Below are positions 35,333 to 43,501 of a DNA stretch of 63,141 nt, piece by piece. The stretch covers positions 11,723 through 74,863 of the forward strand of contig DFIU01000028.1 of NCBI GenBank assembly GCA_002371465.1, given 5' to 3'. The stretch comes from Lachnospiraceae bacterium UBA3689. GTDB lineage: Bacteria > Bacillota > Clostridia > Lachnospirales > Lachnospiraceae. The notes under the pieces are model-generated. The model was given only the letters and a program-made list of their open reading frames with translations. It ran no database searches and had not been told where the DNA came from. Every line of letters begins with the position of its first letter. The first letter of the stretch is position 1. The translations under genes were made by a program, and so were the position numbers.

Positions 35333-37798
35333 ATGGCGGATGTATTTTATTTGACGGCGAAGGAGCTGGCGGACTGCGGCGCGGGGCATTTTCCCAAGGA
35401 GACCTCTCCGGCAAATGATCTGATTTACAGTTCGCCGGCTACATTGTCCTACAACAGCCCCGGCGCAAATGGCTTTGGCGTCAAACGCGCCGGTCTGGCT
35501 CTGCCGGAATCGGTCATGCTGCTGGTTTCGCCGACTTGCTGCGGACGAAATTCTACGATCTTAAGCCGGGTCAGCGGATATGCGGAGCGGATGTTTTATC
35601 TGGAAATGACGGAGACAGACCTGGTGACGGGGCGCCATTTGCAGAAAATCCCCTTGGCAGTGCAGGAAATCTGCCAAAATTTAAGACCCCGTCCCAGGGC
35701 GGTTCTGATCTGTATGACCTGCGTGGACGCGCTTTTGGGGACGGATCTGGAGCGGGTCTGCCGCAAAGCGGAGGAGGCGGTTCCGGGCATCCATGTCGTA
35801 CCCAGTTATATGTACGCGCTGACCCGCGAGGGGACGCATCCGCCCATGGTTTCGATTCGAGAAAGTCTCTACTTACTTTTAAAGCGGGATCGGGTCGATC
35901 CCCATGCGGTCAATTTGCTGGGCTTTTTCGCGCCCCTTAGGGACGACTGCGAACTGTATTCCATTTTTCGCAAAGCCGGACTGACCAGGATTAACGAAAT
36001 CTCCCGCATGGAGCATTTTGAGGATTATCAGAAAATGGGAAACGCCAATTTCAATCTGGTCCTCAATGCGGAGGCGGATGGTGCGGCGGAGGATCTGGCA
36101 AAGCGGCTGAAAATGCCCTATGTGCAGGTGTCGCGCGTCTACTCTCCGGCGCGGATCGCTCGGCAGTACGAGCTGCTGGGCTCCGCAATCGGCGTTAAGC
36201 TGAACCATGAGAACTGGCATCAGAAGGCAAAGGACCGCGTCCGGGACTTTCGGCTTGCCCACCCCAGGCTCTGTTTTTCGATCGGGCAGCGGATCAATGC
36301 CAATCCGTTTGAACTGGCAGCGGATCTTTTGACCTGGGGCTATCGGGTGGCGGAGATTTTCGCGACGCCGTCTCCGGGAGATTTACCGTATCTTAGGGAT
36401 CTTGCCGCGCTCAGTCCCGATACGAAGATTTATCTCAGTACGCATCCCTCGATGGTAAAATTTGATGAAACCGATCTTGCGCCTGCCGAGCCTCACATCG
36501 CGCTCGGCATGGACGCCGGACTCTTTCGTCCGTCTGCCCTTTCGGTGCCTTTTTGCGGCGATGTGCAGCCGTTCGGCTACACTGGTCTGATCCACCTGCT
36601 CGACGACATGGAGGCGGCGCTGAAGAGAGCAAACTTAACCGAGAAGATTTCAGCAGGCAAGTCCACTCGGTATGTCAATCTACCGACAAGCAGTGAGGTT
36701 CAGCCTGTCAGCATGCCGGATAGCAGCCATTTTCAGCGTGCTAAGCAGTCAAAAGCATCGGATTCAGGGGTGCGGGAACTGATGCGATACCTGTCCCCTT
36801 TTGCCCCGGACCTGTCGGGTGCGGAAGAGGTGCTGTTCGATCAGGGCGGAATCATCGTCATTCTGGATGCCGGGGGCTGCACCGGAAATGTGTGCGGCTT
36901 TGACGAACCCCGGTGGTTTGTGCAAAAAAGCGCCGTATTTTCGGCGGGCTTAAGGGGCATGGATGCCATTTTGGGCAGGGACCGGTGCCTGATCGAAAAG
37001 CTTGGGAAAGCGGTGGAAGCTTACGACGCGGCATTTATCGCCTTCATCGGAACGCCCGTGCCATCCGTGATCGGAACCGATTTCCGGGCGCTATCGAAAA
37101 TGGCGGAAAAGCGCTATGGCGTGCCGGTTATTTCCGTACCGACGACGGGGATGCGGACCTATGATCGGGGGATGATCCTCGCTTATAAAGCTTTCCTGGA
37201 ACGATTTCCGATCAAGGACCGGGTGTTGGGGGCGCTGCCGCTCGACCTTCTGGAGGGCGATACGCCGGAGTCGATCGCCAAAAGATGGGGACAGTCTCCG
37301 CTTAAAGAGGAGAACGAGGACCGGGACTATTTTGACGCGGAGCATCCGGTCAATCTGGCTGTATCGCCGGCGGGGATCTTTGCGGCAAAGAAGATTCAGG
37401 ACCAGGACAAGCTGGGATTTGCGGTTGGATATCCGCTGCCGGATCAGCTCAAACAGTCTTTACGGGATACCGTCAGGCAACTTCCGAATTTGAATCGGGT
37501 GCTGGTGATTCATCAGGCGGTTTTGGCGGAGGAGATCCGCAGCACACTTGAAAACATTTTCCCGGATTGCCATGGAGCGGACCCGGTGCAGATCCGGACG
37601 GCGACTTTTTTTGAACCTATCGACCGGACGGATTTTCAGCTGCAAAGCGAAGGCGATCTGATTCGCTGCATATCCGAGGGGGAATGGGACCTGGTGATCG
37701 GAGATCCTCTTCTGCCAAGAGCCTTTCCCGACTATGGGGGAGCCTATTTCCCGCTCAGGCACTTTGCAGTCTCAGGTGATTTTAGGGGCAGGCTATGA
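35333..37798 (+). CDS. Fused double nitrogenase component 1-like protein (D-K or E-N type)
   Basis: 821 residues. N-half (~1-425): component-1 fold with SPTCCGRNS (C69, C70) and ICMTCVDALLGTDLE (C127, C130), like the 31711 protein. A variable, S/K/T-rich linker lies at ~430-475. C-half (~480-821): GGCTGNVCGFDEPRW (cysteines near 515 and 520) and GTPVPSVIGTDFRAL, like the 33111 protein, again lacking the later ligand cysteine. So this gene is a fused version of the split pair. In nif systems two related pairs serve as enzyme (DK) and cofactor scaffold (EN); which is which here is unknown. Stop overlaps the hypF start (ATGA). Confidence 0.78.
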   Translation: MADVFYLTAKELADCGAGHFPKETSPANDLIYSSPATLSYNSPGANGFGVKRAGLALPESVMLLVSPTCCGRNSTILSRVSGYAERMFYLEMTETDLVTGRHLQKIPLAVQEICQNLRPRPRAVLICMTCVDALLGTDLERVCRKAEEAVPGIHVVPSYMYALTREGTHPPMVSIRESLYLLLKRDRVDPHAVNLLGFFAPLRDDCELYSIFRKAGLTRINEISRMEHFEDYQKMGNANFNLVLNAEADGAAEDLAKRLKMPYVQVSRVYSPARIARQYELLGSAIGVKLNHENWHQKAKDRVRDFRLAHPRLCFSIGQRINANPFELAADLLTWGYRVAEIFATPSPGDLPYLRDLAALSPDTKIYLSTHPSMVKFDETDLAPAEPHIALGMDAGLFRPSALSVPFCGDVQPFGYTGLIHLLDDMEAALKRANLTEKISAGKSTRYVNLPTSSEVQPVSMPDSSHFQRAKQSKASDSGVRELMRYLSPFAPDLSGAEEVLFDQGGIIVILDAGGCTGNVCGFDEPRWFVQKSAVFSAGLRGMDAILGRDRCLIEKLGKAVEAYDAAFIAFIGTPVPSVIGTDFRALSKMAEKRYGVPVISVPTTGMRTYDRGMILAYKAFLERFPIKDRVLGALPLDLLEGDTPESIAKRWGQSPLKEENEDRDYFDAEHPVNLAVSPAGIFAAKKIQDQDKLGFAVGYPLPDQLKQSLRDTVRQLPNLNRVLVIHQAVLAEEIRSTLENIFPDCHGADPVQIRTATFFEPIDRTDFQLQSEGDLIRCISEGEWDLVIGDPLLPRAFPDYGGAYFPLRHFAVSGDFRGRL

Positions 37799-40269
37799 CG
37801 AAAATTCGCAGGAAAATCAGAGTGTACGGCATCGTGCAGGGGATCGGCTTCCGCCCCTTTATCAAGCGGACGGCGGATCGGCTGGGGATCGCCGGCGATG
37901 TCTGCAACAAGGGCTCCTATGTGGAAATTCACGCGGAGGGCGGGCCGGATGGGGTTCAAGCCTTTCGTGTTAGTATCGAAGAGGACGCCCCATCCGTGTC
38001 GAGCATCATTCGGGTCGAGATGGAGACGGAGCCCGTCCTGGGGGAGACGGAGTTTCGGATTATTGAGAGCAGGCGGGAGACGGGGGAGATTTTCGTCTCG
38101 CCGGATCTTGCCATCTGTCCGGAGTGCCAAAAAGAACTGTTTGATCCAACCAACCGGCGCTACCTGCATCCCTTTATCAACTGTACGGACTGCGGTCCGC
38201 GCCTGACCATCCTCGATTCCATGCCCTATGACCGGGTCCGGACCAGTATGGCAAAGTTCCCGATGTGCGGCAAGTGTGAGTATGAGTACACGCATCCGGA
38301 AACCAGGCGCTTTCACTCCCAGCCGGTCTGCTGCCGGGATGACGGCCCCCAGCTTTTTATACCGGGACGGGAGGAGACCGGGGATGCGGCGCTTACTTAC
38401 ACCAGGGCGATCCTCCGTAAAGGGGGGATTGCGGCGATCAAGGGGATCGGCGGTTTCCATCTCGCCTGTGACGCGGCAAATGAGACAGCGGTCAGGCGTC
38501 TGCGGGACCTGAAAAGGCGGCCGCAAAAGCCCTTTGCCGTCATGATGCGGGACCTGTCTGTTGTTCGCCGGGAGTGCCGGATGGAAGAGGGCGCGGAGAA
38601 AATCCTCGATGGGGTGCAGAAACCGATTCTGATTTTAAACCGTAAGCAGGGAGGCAAGCTGGCAGACCTGATCGCCCCGGACAATCCGACGGTCGGCGTC
38701 ATGCTGCCCTATGCGCCGGTGCAGCTTCTGCTCTTTTCCTATCCGGACGGGGAGACCATGACGGATATGCTGGTCATGACCAGCGGCAATCCGTCCGGCG
38801 CTCCCATCTGCCGGACAACGGAGGACGCAGTCAAGTACCTGTCCCCTATGTGCGACGTGATCTTATCCAACGACCGGGACATTCGGATTCGGGCGGACGA
38901 CTCCGTAATGCAGCTGGAGGCCGGCAAGCCCTACATGATCCGCCGTTCGCGGGGCTACGCTCCCCTTCCCTTTGTCGGTCCCAGGACCTGGAAGGGACAG
39001 GTCCTGGCGGTCGGCGGAGAGCTGAAAAATACCTTTGCTCTTGCCGGGGATGAACTCTACTATCCCTCCCCCTACATCGGGGACATGGCGGATCTTCGAT
39101 CGGTGGAAGCTCTGAAGGCAGCGGTCGCCCGCATGGAACGTCTGTTGGAAATCAATCCTAAGGCTGTCGCCTGCGACCTGCATCCCCGCTACAATTCCAC
39201 CGCATTTGCCGAGGAGTATGCCAAAGAAAATCACCTGCCCCTGGTCTATGTACAGCATCATTTTGCCCACGTCCTTTCCTGCATGGCGGAGCATGATTTT
39301 GAAGGGGAGGCGATCGGCATTTCCTTCGACGGGACCGGCTACGGGACGGACGGAACCATCTGGGGAGGGGAGTTTATGAAGGCGTCTGCCGCGGGTTTTG
39401 TCCGCCTGGGCAGCCTTCAGCCCTTCCGGCAGGCGGGGGGGGATCTGTCCTCGAAAGAGGGTTGGCGAATCGCCGTGTCCCTGATCTGCCAGGCGTTTGC
39501 GGAGGAGTTGTCAGGGACTGAGAATGGGGGAAATGCCCATCCTGACAAGTCCTGCCCGGCGCAACAGGAAACCATGGCGATCGATCGACTGACCGAGGAC
39601 CAGCGAAAAGAAGTCCGCCGGAAAGTGGCGGAGGAAGTCAGGTTTTTGGGACTTTGTGATGAGGCAAATCTGAAAATGCAGTTCATGATGCTGGAGAAGA
39701 AGATTAACTGCACAGACAGCACCTCTGCCGGTCGGCTGTTTGACGGCGTTTCCGCGATCCTGGGGATCCGCAGGAAAAATACGTTTGAAGGCGAGGCGTC
39801 GATGGCGCTGGAGTTTCAGGCGGATGCAGAGGTTAAGACGAAGATCCATCCGCATCCCCTGCCCTGGAACGACACTGGGACGAACCTGGATGAGAGGAGC
39901 GGAAGTGCTGCTCCAGCATCCGGTCTGGGCTGCAGTGACCGGAGTTTTGTCATCCCGATCAGCCCCATGATCAGACAGCTTTTAGCGGACCTGCATGAGG
40001 GAAGGGATCGGTCCAAGCTGGCCGGAGCTTTTCATGACTGGCTGGCGGAGGCGGTGCTGCTGGGGGCTTTGCAGTGCCAAAAGGAGACCGGAATTCAGAC
40101 CGTGGCTTTAAGCGGCGGCTGTTTTCAGAACCTGACTTTGCTTAAAAAGTGCAAGGAACTGCTGGCAGCTTCGGATTTTAAGGTTCTGACCCACAGCCTG
40201 GTCGCTCCCAATGATGGGGGGATCGCGCTCGGGCAGGCCTGGGCTTGCATGAACTGGCTGAATCGGTGA
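37795..40269 (+). CDS. hypF: Carbamoyltransferase HypF
   Basis: 824 residues, slightly longer than usual (~750). Order: acylphosphatase domain (~5-92; VYGIVQGIGFRPF), two zinc-finger motifs (CPEC...CTDC and CGKC...CC, ~108-180), YrdC-like domain (~200-380), Kae1-like domain (~400-824; SFDGTGYGTDG). It makes the thiocarbamate on HypE from carbamoyl phosphate, the source of cyanide ligands. An extra charged stretch near ~575-620 accounts for the added length. Translationally coupled to the nitrogenase-like gene before it. Confidence 0.93.
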   Translation: MTKIRRKIRVYGIVQGIGFRPFIKRTADRLGIAGDVCNKGSYVEIHAEGGPDGVQAFRVSIEEDAPSVSSIIRVEMETEPVLGETEFRIIESRRETGEIFVSPDLAICPECQKELFDPTNRRYLHPFINCTDCGPRLTILDSMPYDRVRTSMAKFPMCGKCEYEYTHPETRRFHSQPVCCRDDGPQLFIPGREETGDAALTYTRAILRKGGIAAIKGIGGFHLACDAANETAVRRLRDLKRRPQKPFAVMMRDLSVVRRECRMEEGAEKILDGVQKPILILNRKQGGKLADLIAPDNPTVGVMLPYAPVQLLLFSYPDGETMTDMLVMTSGNPSGAPICRTTEDAVKYLSPMCDVILSNDRDIRIRADDSVMQLEAGKPYMIRRSRGYAPLPFVGPRTWKGQVLAVGGELKNTFALAGDELYYPSPYIGDMADLRSVEALKAAVARMERLLEINPKAVACDLHPRYNSTAFAEEYAKENHLPLVYVQHHFAHVLSCMAEHDFEGEAIGISFDGTGYGTDGTIWGGEFMKASAAGFVRLGSLQPFRQAGGDLSSKEGWRIAVSLICQAFAEELSGTENGGNAHPDKSCPAQQETMAIDRLTEDQRKEVRRKVAEEVRFLGLCDEANLKMQFMMLEKKINCTDSTSAGRLFDGVSAILGIRRKNTFEGEASMALEFQADAEVKTKIHPHPLPWNDTGTNLDERSGSAAPASGLGCSDRSFVIPISPMIRQLLADLHEGRDRSKLAGAFHDWLAEAVLLGALQCQKETGIQTVALSGGCFQNLTLLKKCKELLAASDFKVLTHSLVAPNDGGIALGQAWACMNWLNR

Positions 40270-40499
40270 AGTAAAGTGCCCGGGCTAGCCGGTATTTGAG
40301 TGAAAGAACGTCTTCAATCCGACTGATTTATATAGTAAAGCAAAGATATAAAAATTGCGGACACTTGCAGTGAAAGACAGATTTTAAGGTGGCTAAGAGT
40401 TGTGATGGAAACACTTTCCAGGACCGATCATCATAGGGATAGACAGTCCTCAGGGGAGGCAGCAACTGTAAGGGGGAACAACCCCAAAAGGAGGAGCGT
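40270..40499 (+). other. Leader region before hypC
   Basis: 230 bases without a gene. Just before the ribosome site AGGAGG is a GGGGG-AACAA-CCCC hairpin (about 40472-40485), which could affect hypC translation. No riboswitch class recognised. Confidence 0.35.
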
Positions 40500-40718
40500 A
40501 TGTGTGTCGGACTGCCGGCGAAAGTGGTGCGGATGAAAAATGGAACGGCGATTGTGGATGCGACCGGGGCAAAGCGGGAGATTTCGACGGAGCTGTTGAC
40601 GGACCTGCATCCGGGAGACTATGTCATGGTACACGCGGGACTGGCGATCGCGAAAATTACATCTGATGACAGCGAAGAAACCAAGGAGATCATGGAGGAG
40701 CTTTCGGATGGAAACTGA
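40500..40718 (+). CDS. hypC: Hydrogenase maturation chaperone HypC
   Basis: 72 residues, OB-fold. The N-terminal MCVGLPAKVV holds the essential C2, which binds iron together with HypD and carries the Fe(CN)2CO unit to its target. The start ATG has AGGAGG 7 bases before it. Overlaps hypD by 11 bases. The client apoenzyme (NiFe hydrogenase large subunit) is not encoded in the window. Confidence 0.93.
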   Translation: MCVGLPAKVVRMKNGTAIVDATGAKREISTELLTDLHPGDYVMVHAGLAIAKITSDDSEETKEIMEELSDGN

Positions 40719-41754
40719 AACGAGCCGGGCGGCGCTTGACCTGATTCGCGGCTATGAGGGACGACCGGTTCGGATCATGGAAGTGTGCGGGACACACACG
40801 CACGCCATTTTTAAATACGGCATCCGGAAGGTCCTTCCGGAGCAGGTCCGCCTCATTTCCGGTCCGGGCTGCCCGGTCTGCGTCACGGAGACCGGCTTTA
40901 TCGACGAGGCTCTGTGGCTGGCGCAGGAACGGAAGGTGACCATCACGACCTTTGGAGATTTGATCCGTGTGCCGGGATCGGAGCGAAATCTTCGGGAGGC
41001 GCGTGCCGATGGGGCGGATGTGAGGACGGTCTATTCGCCGCTCGACGCGCTGACCTATGCCAGGGAGCATCCGGAAAAGGAGGTCGTCTTCCTGTCTGTG
41101 GGTTTTGAGACTACAGTCCCCGGTTCCTGCCTTGCCGTGAAGAAGGCGAAGGAGGAAGGAGTCGGAAATTTTGCTCTGCTGACCGCCAACAAGACCATGG
41201 ATCAGGCTTACCCGGTCCTAAAGGACAGCGCGGACGCCTTTCTCTATCCCGGGCATGTGAGCGCGATCACGGGCATGGGGATTTACCGGAAGCTTTTGGA
41301 TCAGGGGATTTCCGGGGCGGTCTGCGGCTTTACGCCGGATGAAATTCTGACGGCGCTGGCGGTCATTTTAAAGAGACTGAAAAGTGGTCAGCCCTTTACG
41401 GAAAATTGCTATCCCCGCGTCGTCACGGAGGAGGGGACGCCGATTGGCAGAAGCCTGATTCGGGAAATCATGGAGCCCTGCGGCGCGATCTGGCGCGGGA
41501 TCGGGAATATTCCGGCATCGGGCTTGAAACTCCGCTCGGACTATACTGCTTTTGACGCGCGTAAAAAATATGACGTCCCGGACCTGTCCGGTCGCCCCAA
41601 TCCAGCCTGCCGCTGTGGGGATGTTCTGATGGGGCGGATCAAGCCGCCTGCCTGCCCCCTCTTTGGGAAGGTCTGTACGCCGGAGCAGCCGGTTGGAGCC
41701 TGCATGGTGTCCTCTGAAGGAACCTGCTCCGCCTACTACCAATATAATCTATAA
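40708..41754 (+). CDS. hypD: Fe(CN)2CO assembly protein HypD
   Basis: 348 residues from ATG 40708 (GGAGGAG 7 bases before). Typical motifs: VCGTHTHAIFKYGIR, GPGCPVCVT, GFETT, and the C-terminal cysteine set (NPACRCGDVLMG...CPLFGKVCTP...GACMVSSEGTC) that holds the [4Fe-4S] cluster. With HypC and HypE it forms the complex where cyanide and CO are added to iron. It overlaps hypC and is followed by a 364-base gap before hypE. Confidence 0.93.
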   Translation: METETSRAALDLIRGYEGRPVRIMEVCGTHTHAIFKYGIRKVLPEQVRLISGPGCPVCVTETGFIDEALWLAQERKVTITTFGDLIRVPGSERNLREARADGADVRTVYSPLDALTYAREHPEKEVVFLSVGFETTVPGSCLAVKKAKEEGVGNFALLTANKTMDQAYPVLKDSADAFLYPGHVSAITGMGIYRKLLDQGISGAVCGFTPDEILTALAVILKRLKSGQPFTENCYPRVVTEEGTPIGRSLIREIMEPCGAIWRGIGNIPASGLKLRSDYTAFDARKKYDVPDLSGRPNPACRCGDVLMGRIKPPACPLFGKVCTPEQPVGACMVSSEGTCSAYYQYNL

Positions 41755-42118
41755 GGTATAGCATTAGGCTACAGTAGAGAATTTGTGGTCCCTTGCGCAA
41801 GGGAAAATGTCATGTTATATAAGCAAGACCATCACTTTGAGTAAGAGCAATATAAATTCGTAGATACTAAAGAAGAGTGGATAAAGTCTGGTAGAAGGGG
41901 CAAGGGGCAGCTAAAAAGACTTAACGCGTAAAAGAGTTGGATACCGGATGTGATTAAGTGCAGCACTGACGTGTGACTTAGATGATATAGCATTGAAGTT
42001 TATGGTCTGAAAAGTAGAGTGGTATTGCTGCTCTTTAATGAGGACTTTAATAAATTTGCAGCAAATCATAGCAGGACAATCTTACGGGTACTAGCTATGG
42101 TTAGAAAGGAAAAAACAG
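41755..42118 (+). other. AT-rich gap between hypD and hypE with a perfect 16-bp palindrome
   Basis: No gene supported. TCCCTTGCGCAAGGGA (41789-41804) is a perfect palindrome not followed by a T tract, so more likely an operator or mRNA element than a terminator. The base composition is lower in GC than the neighbouring genes. Confidence 0.5.
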
Positions 42119-43123
42119 ATGGATGAGCGGATTACCCTCGCCCACGGCGCGGGCGGAAAACAGACCTCGGATCTGATCAGGGGCTTGTTTAAACGGTACT
42201 TTGACAATCAATTTCTGACAGCCGACGATGCTGCCGTTCTGCCGTCTCCTAAGGGCAAGATGGCGATGACCACCGACGGCTTCATTGTCTCGCCCTGGGA
42301 CTTTCCCGGAGGTAATGTCGGCAGGCTCAGCGTCTGCGGAACCGTCAATGACCTTGCCTGTATGGGGGCAAAGCCCCTCTATCTGACCTGTTCCTTTGTC
42401 ATCGAGGAAGGCTTTCCTATTAAAAGTCTCGACCGCATCGCCCGATCTCTTGCGGAAACGGCCCAGGAAGCGGGCGTCAGCATCGTTGCGGGGGATACAA
42501 AGGTCGCCGGCCGGGGTCAGGTCGATGGGATCTTTATCACGACGACCGGGGTCGGGGAGATCGTCCCGGAGACGAAGCTATCCGGTTCGCAGGCAAGACC
42601 CGGGGACGCCGTGATCGTCACCGGCGATATTGGCAGGCACGGCTGCGCCATTTTATTGAGCCGGGATGAGTACGGAATCGAGGCGGACGTGACTTCCGAC
42701 GACGCCCCCCTGTGGGGGACGGTTCGCTCCATGTTGGATGTGACGACGGACCTTCATGTCATACGGGACGCGACGCGAGGCGGCGTCGGAACGGTTCTCT
42801 ATGAAATTGCGGAGGAGAGCGGCGTCGGCATCTGCTTAAATCAGGCGGATATACCGGTCGACCCGGCGGTCAGCGGCGTCTGCGGTATGCTGGGACTGGA
42901 ACCCCTCTACCTTGCCTGCGAAGGGCGGCTGGTGGTTTTTGCGCCCAAGGAACATGCGGATGCCCTGCTGGAGGTCCTAAGGCGGGGACGGTACTCCCAA
43001 AACGCCGCAGTGATCGGCGAGGTGAGGCAGACCCTGCCGGGCAGGGTCTGCCTCAAGACCCGGATCGGGACGGAGACCCTGCTGCCTCCTCCCGGCGGGG
43101 AACTGTTGCCCCGGATCTGCTGA
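42119..43123 (+). CDS. hypE: Carbamoyl dehydratase HypE
   Basis: 334 residues, PurM-like ATP-binding fold. N-terminal HGAGGKQT, GDTKVAGRGQVDGIFI and DATRGGVGT motifs are complete; the protein ends in PRIC, whose last cysteine is carbamoylated by HypF and dehydrated to a thiocyanate that supplies CN. AGAAAGGA lies 8 bases before the ATG. Last hyp gene here; hypA and hypB (nickel insertion) are missing, so the set present makes only the iron part. Confidence 0.94.
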   Translation: MDERITLAHGAGGKQTSDLIRGLFKRYFDNQFLTADDAAVLPSPKGKMAMTTDGFIVSPWDFPGGNVGRLSVCGTVNDLACMGAKPLYLTCSFVIEEGFPIKSLDRIARSLAETAQEAGVSIVAGDTKVAGRGQVDGIFITTTGVGEIVPETKLSGSQARPGDAVIVTGDIGRHGCAILLSRDEYGIEADVTSDDAPLWGTVRSMLDVTTDLHVIRDATRGGVGTVLYEIAEESGVGICLNQADIPVDPAVSGVCGMLGLEPLYLACEGRLVVFAPKEHADALLEVLRRGRYSQNAAVIGEVRQTLPGRVCLKTRIGTETLLPPPGGELLPRIC

Positions 43124-43230
43124 GTACATCGGGCTGGTTTCACTCTTTGAACCGAGAAACGCTGGCATTGCCGGAGATTCTGATCTGTCGGCGGCAGGAA
43201 ATATGTGCGCCTGAAAGAAAAGTATAAAAA

Positions 43231-43336
43231 TTTGCACTTTACAAGCAAAAAAACATACAGGAAAGGCAAAAAGGCAGCTGACATCTGTCAAGGATCCTTT
43301 CAAAACTTTTATCAATGGACTTGTGTAAAGTGCAAA
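43231..43336. promoter_or_regulatory. 13-bp inverted repeats upstream of the sugar transporter
   Basis: TTTGCACTTTACA (43231-43243) and its exact complement TGTAAAGTGCAAA (43324-43336) lie ~80 bases apart. The second also lies in a hairpin-like GGAC-TGTGTAA/TTACACA-GTCC. Likely operator pair for a sugar-responsive regulator such as the YesN-type protein at 48620. Confidence 0.5.
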
Positions 43337-43366
43337 AAGACTTACACAGGTCCATAAATTTATTTA

Positions 43367-43395
43367 TTTAACCTGCACAAGACCGGCGCTAAAAT
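43367..43395 (+). promoter_or_regulatory. Promoter of the sugar ABC transporter operon
   Basis: TTTAAC (43367-43372), 17 bases, TAAAAT (43390-43395), directly downstream of the inverted repeats; ~100-base leader to the lipoprotein gene. Weak boxes fit an activated promoter. Confidence 0.45.
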
Positions 43396-43501
43396 TGTGA
43401 CAGTTACGGAGCAGGAAACCTGCTTCCTGACCGAAAGGCGAACTTTTCATGCGCGGCTTTGCGCATGAGAAAATATATGCTCAAGGAAAAGGAGTAAAGG
43501 T

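Noticed and set aside
30641..37798. True nitrogen-fixing nif cluster
   Set aside because: No NifB, and the D/K chains lack the normal cofactor and P-cluster ligands; only the fold and reductase are shared.
40440..40499. Cobalamin or molybdenum-cofactor riboswitch before hypC
   Set aside because: GC hairpins are present, but conserved core motifs of either class are not seen.
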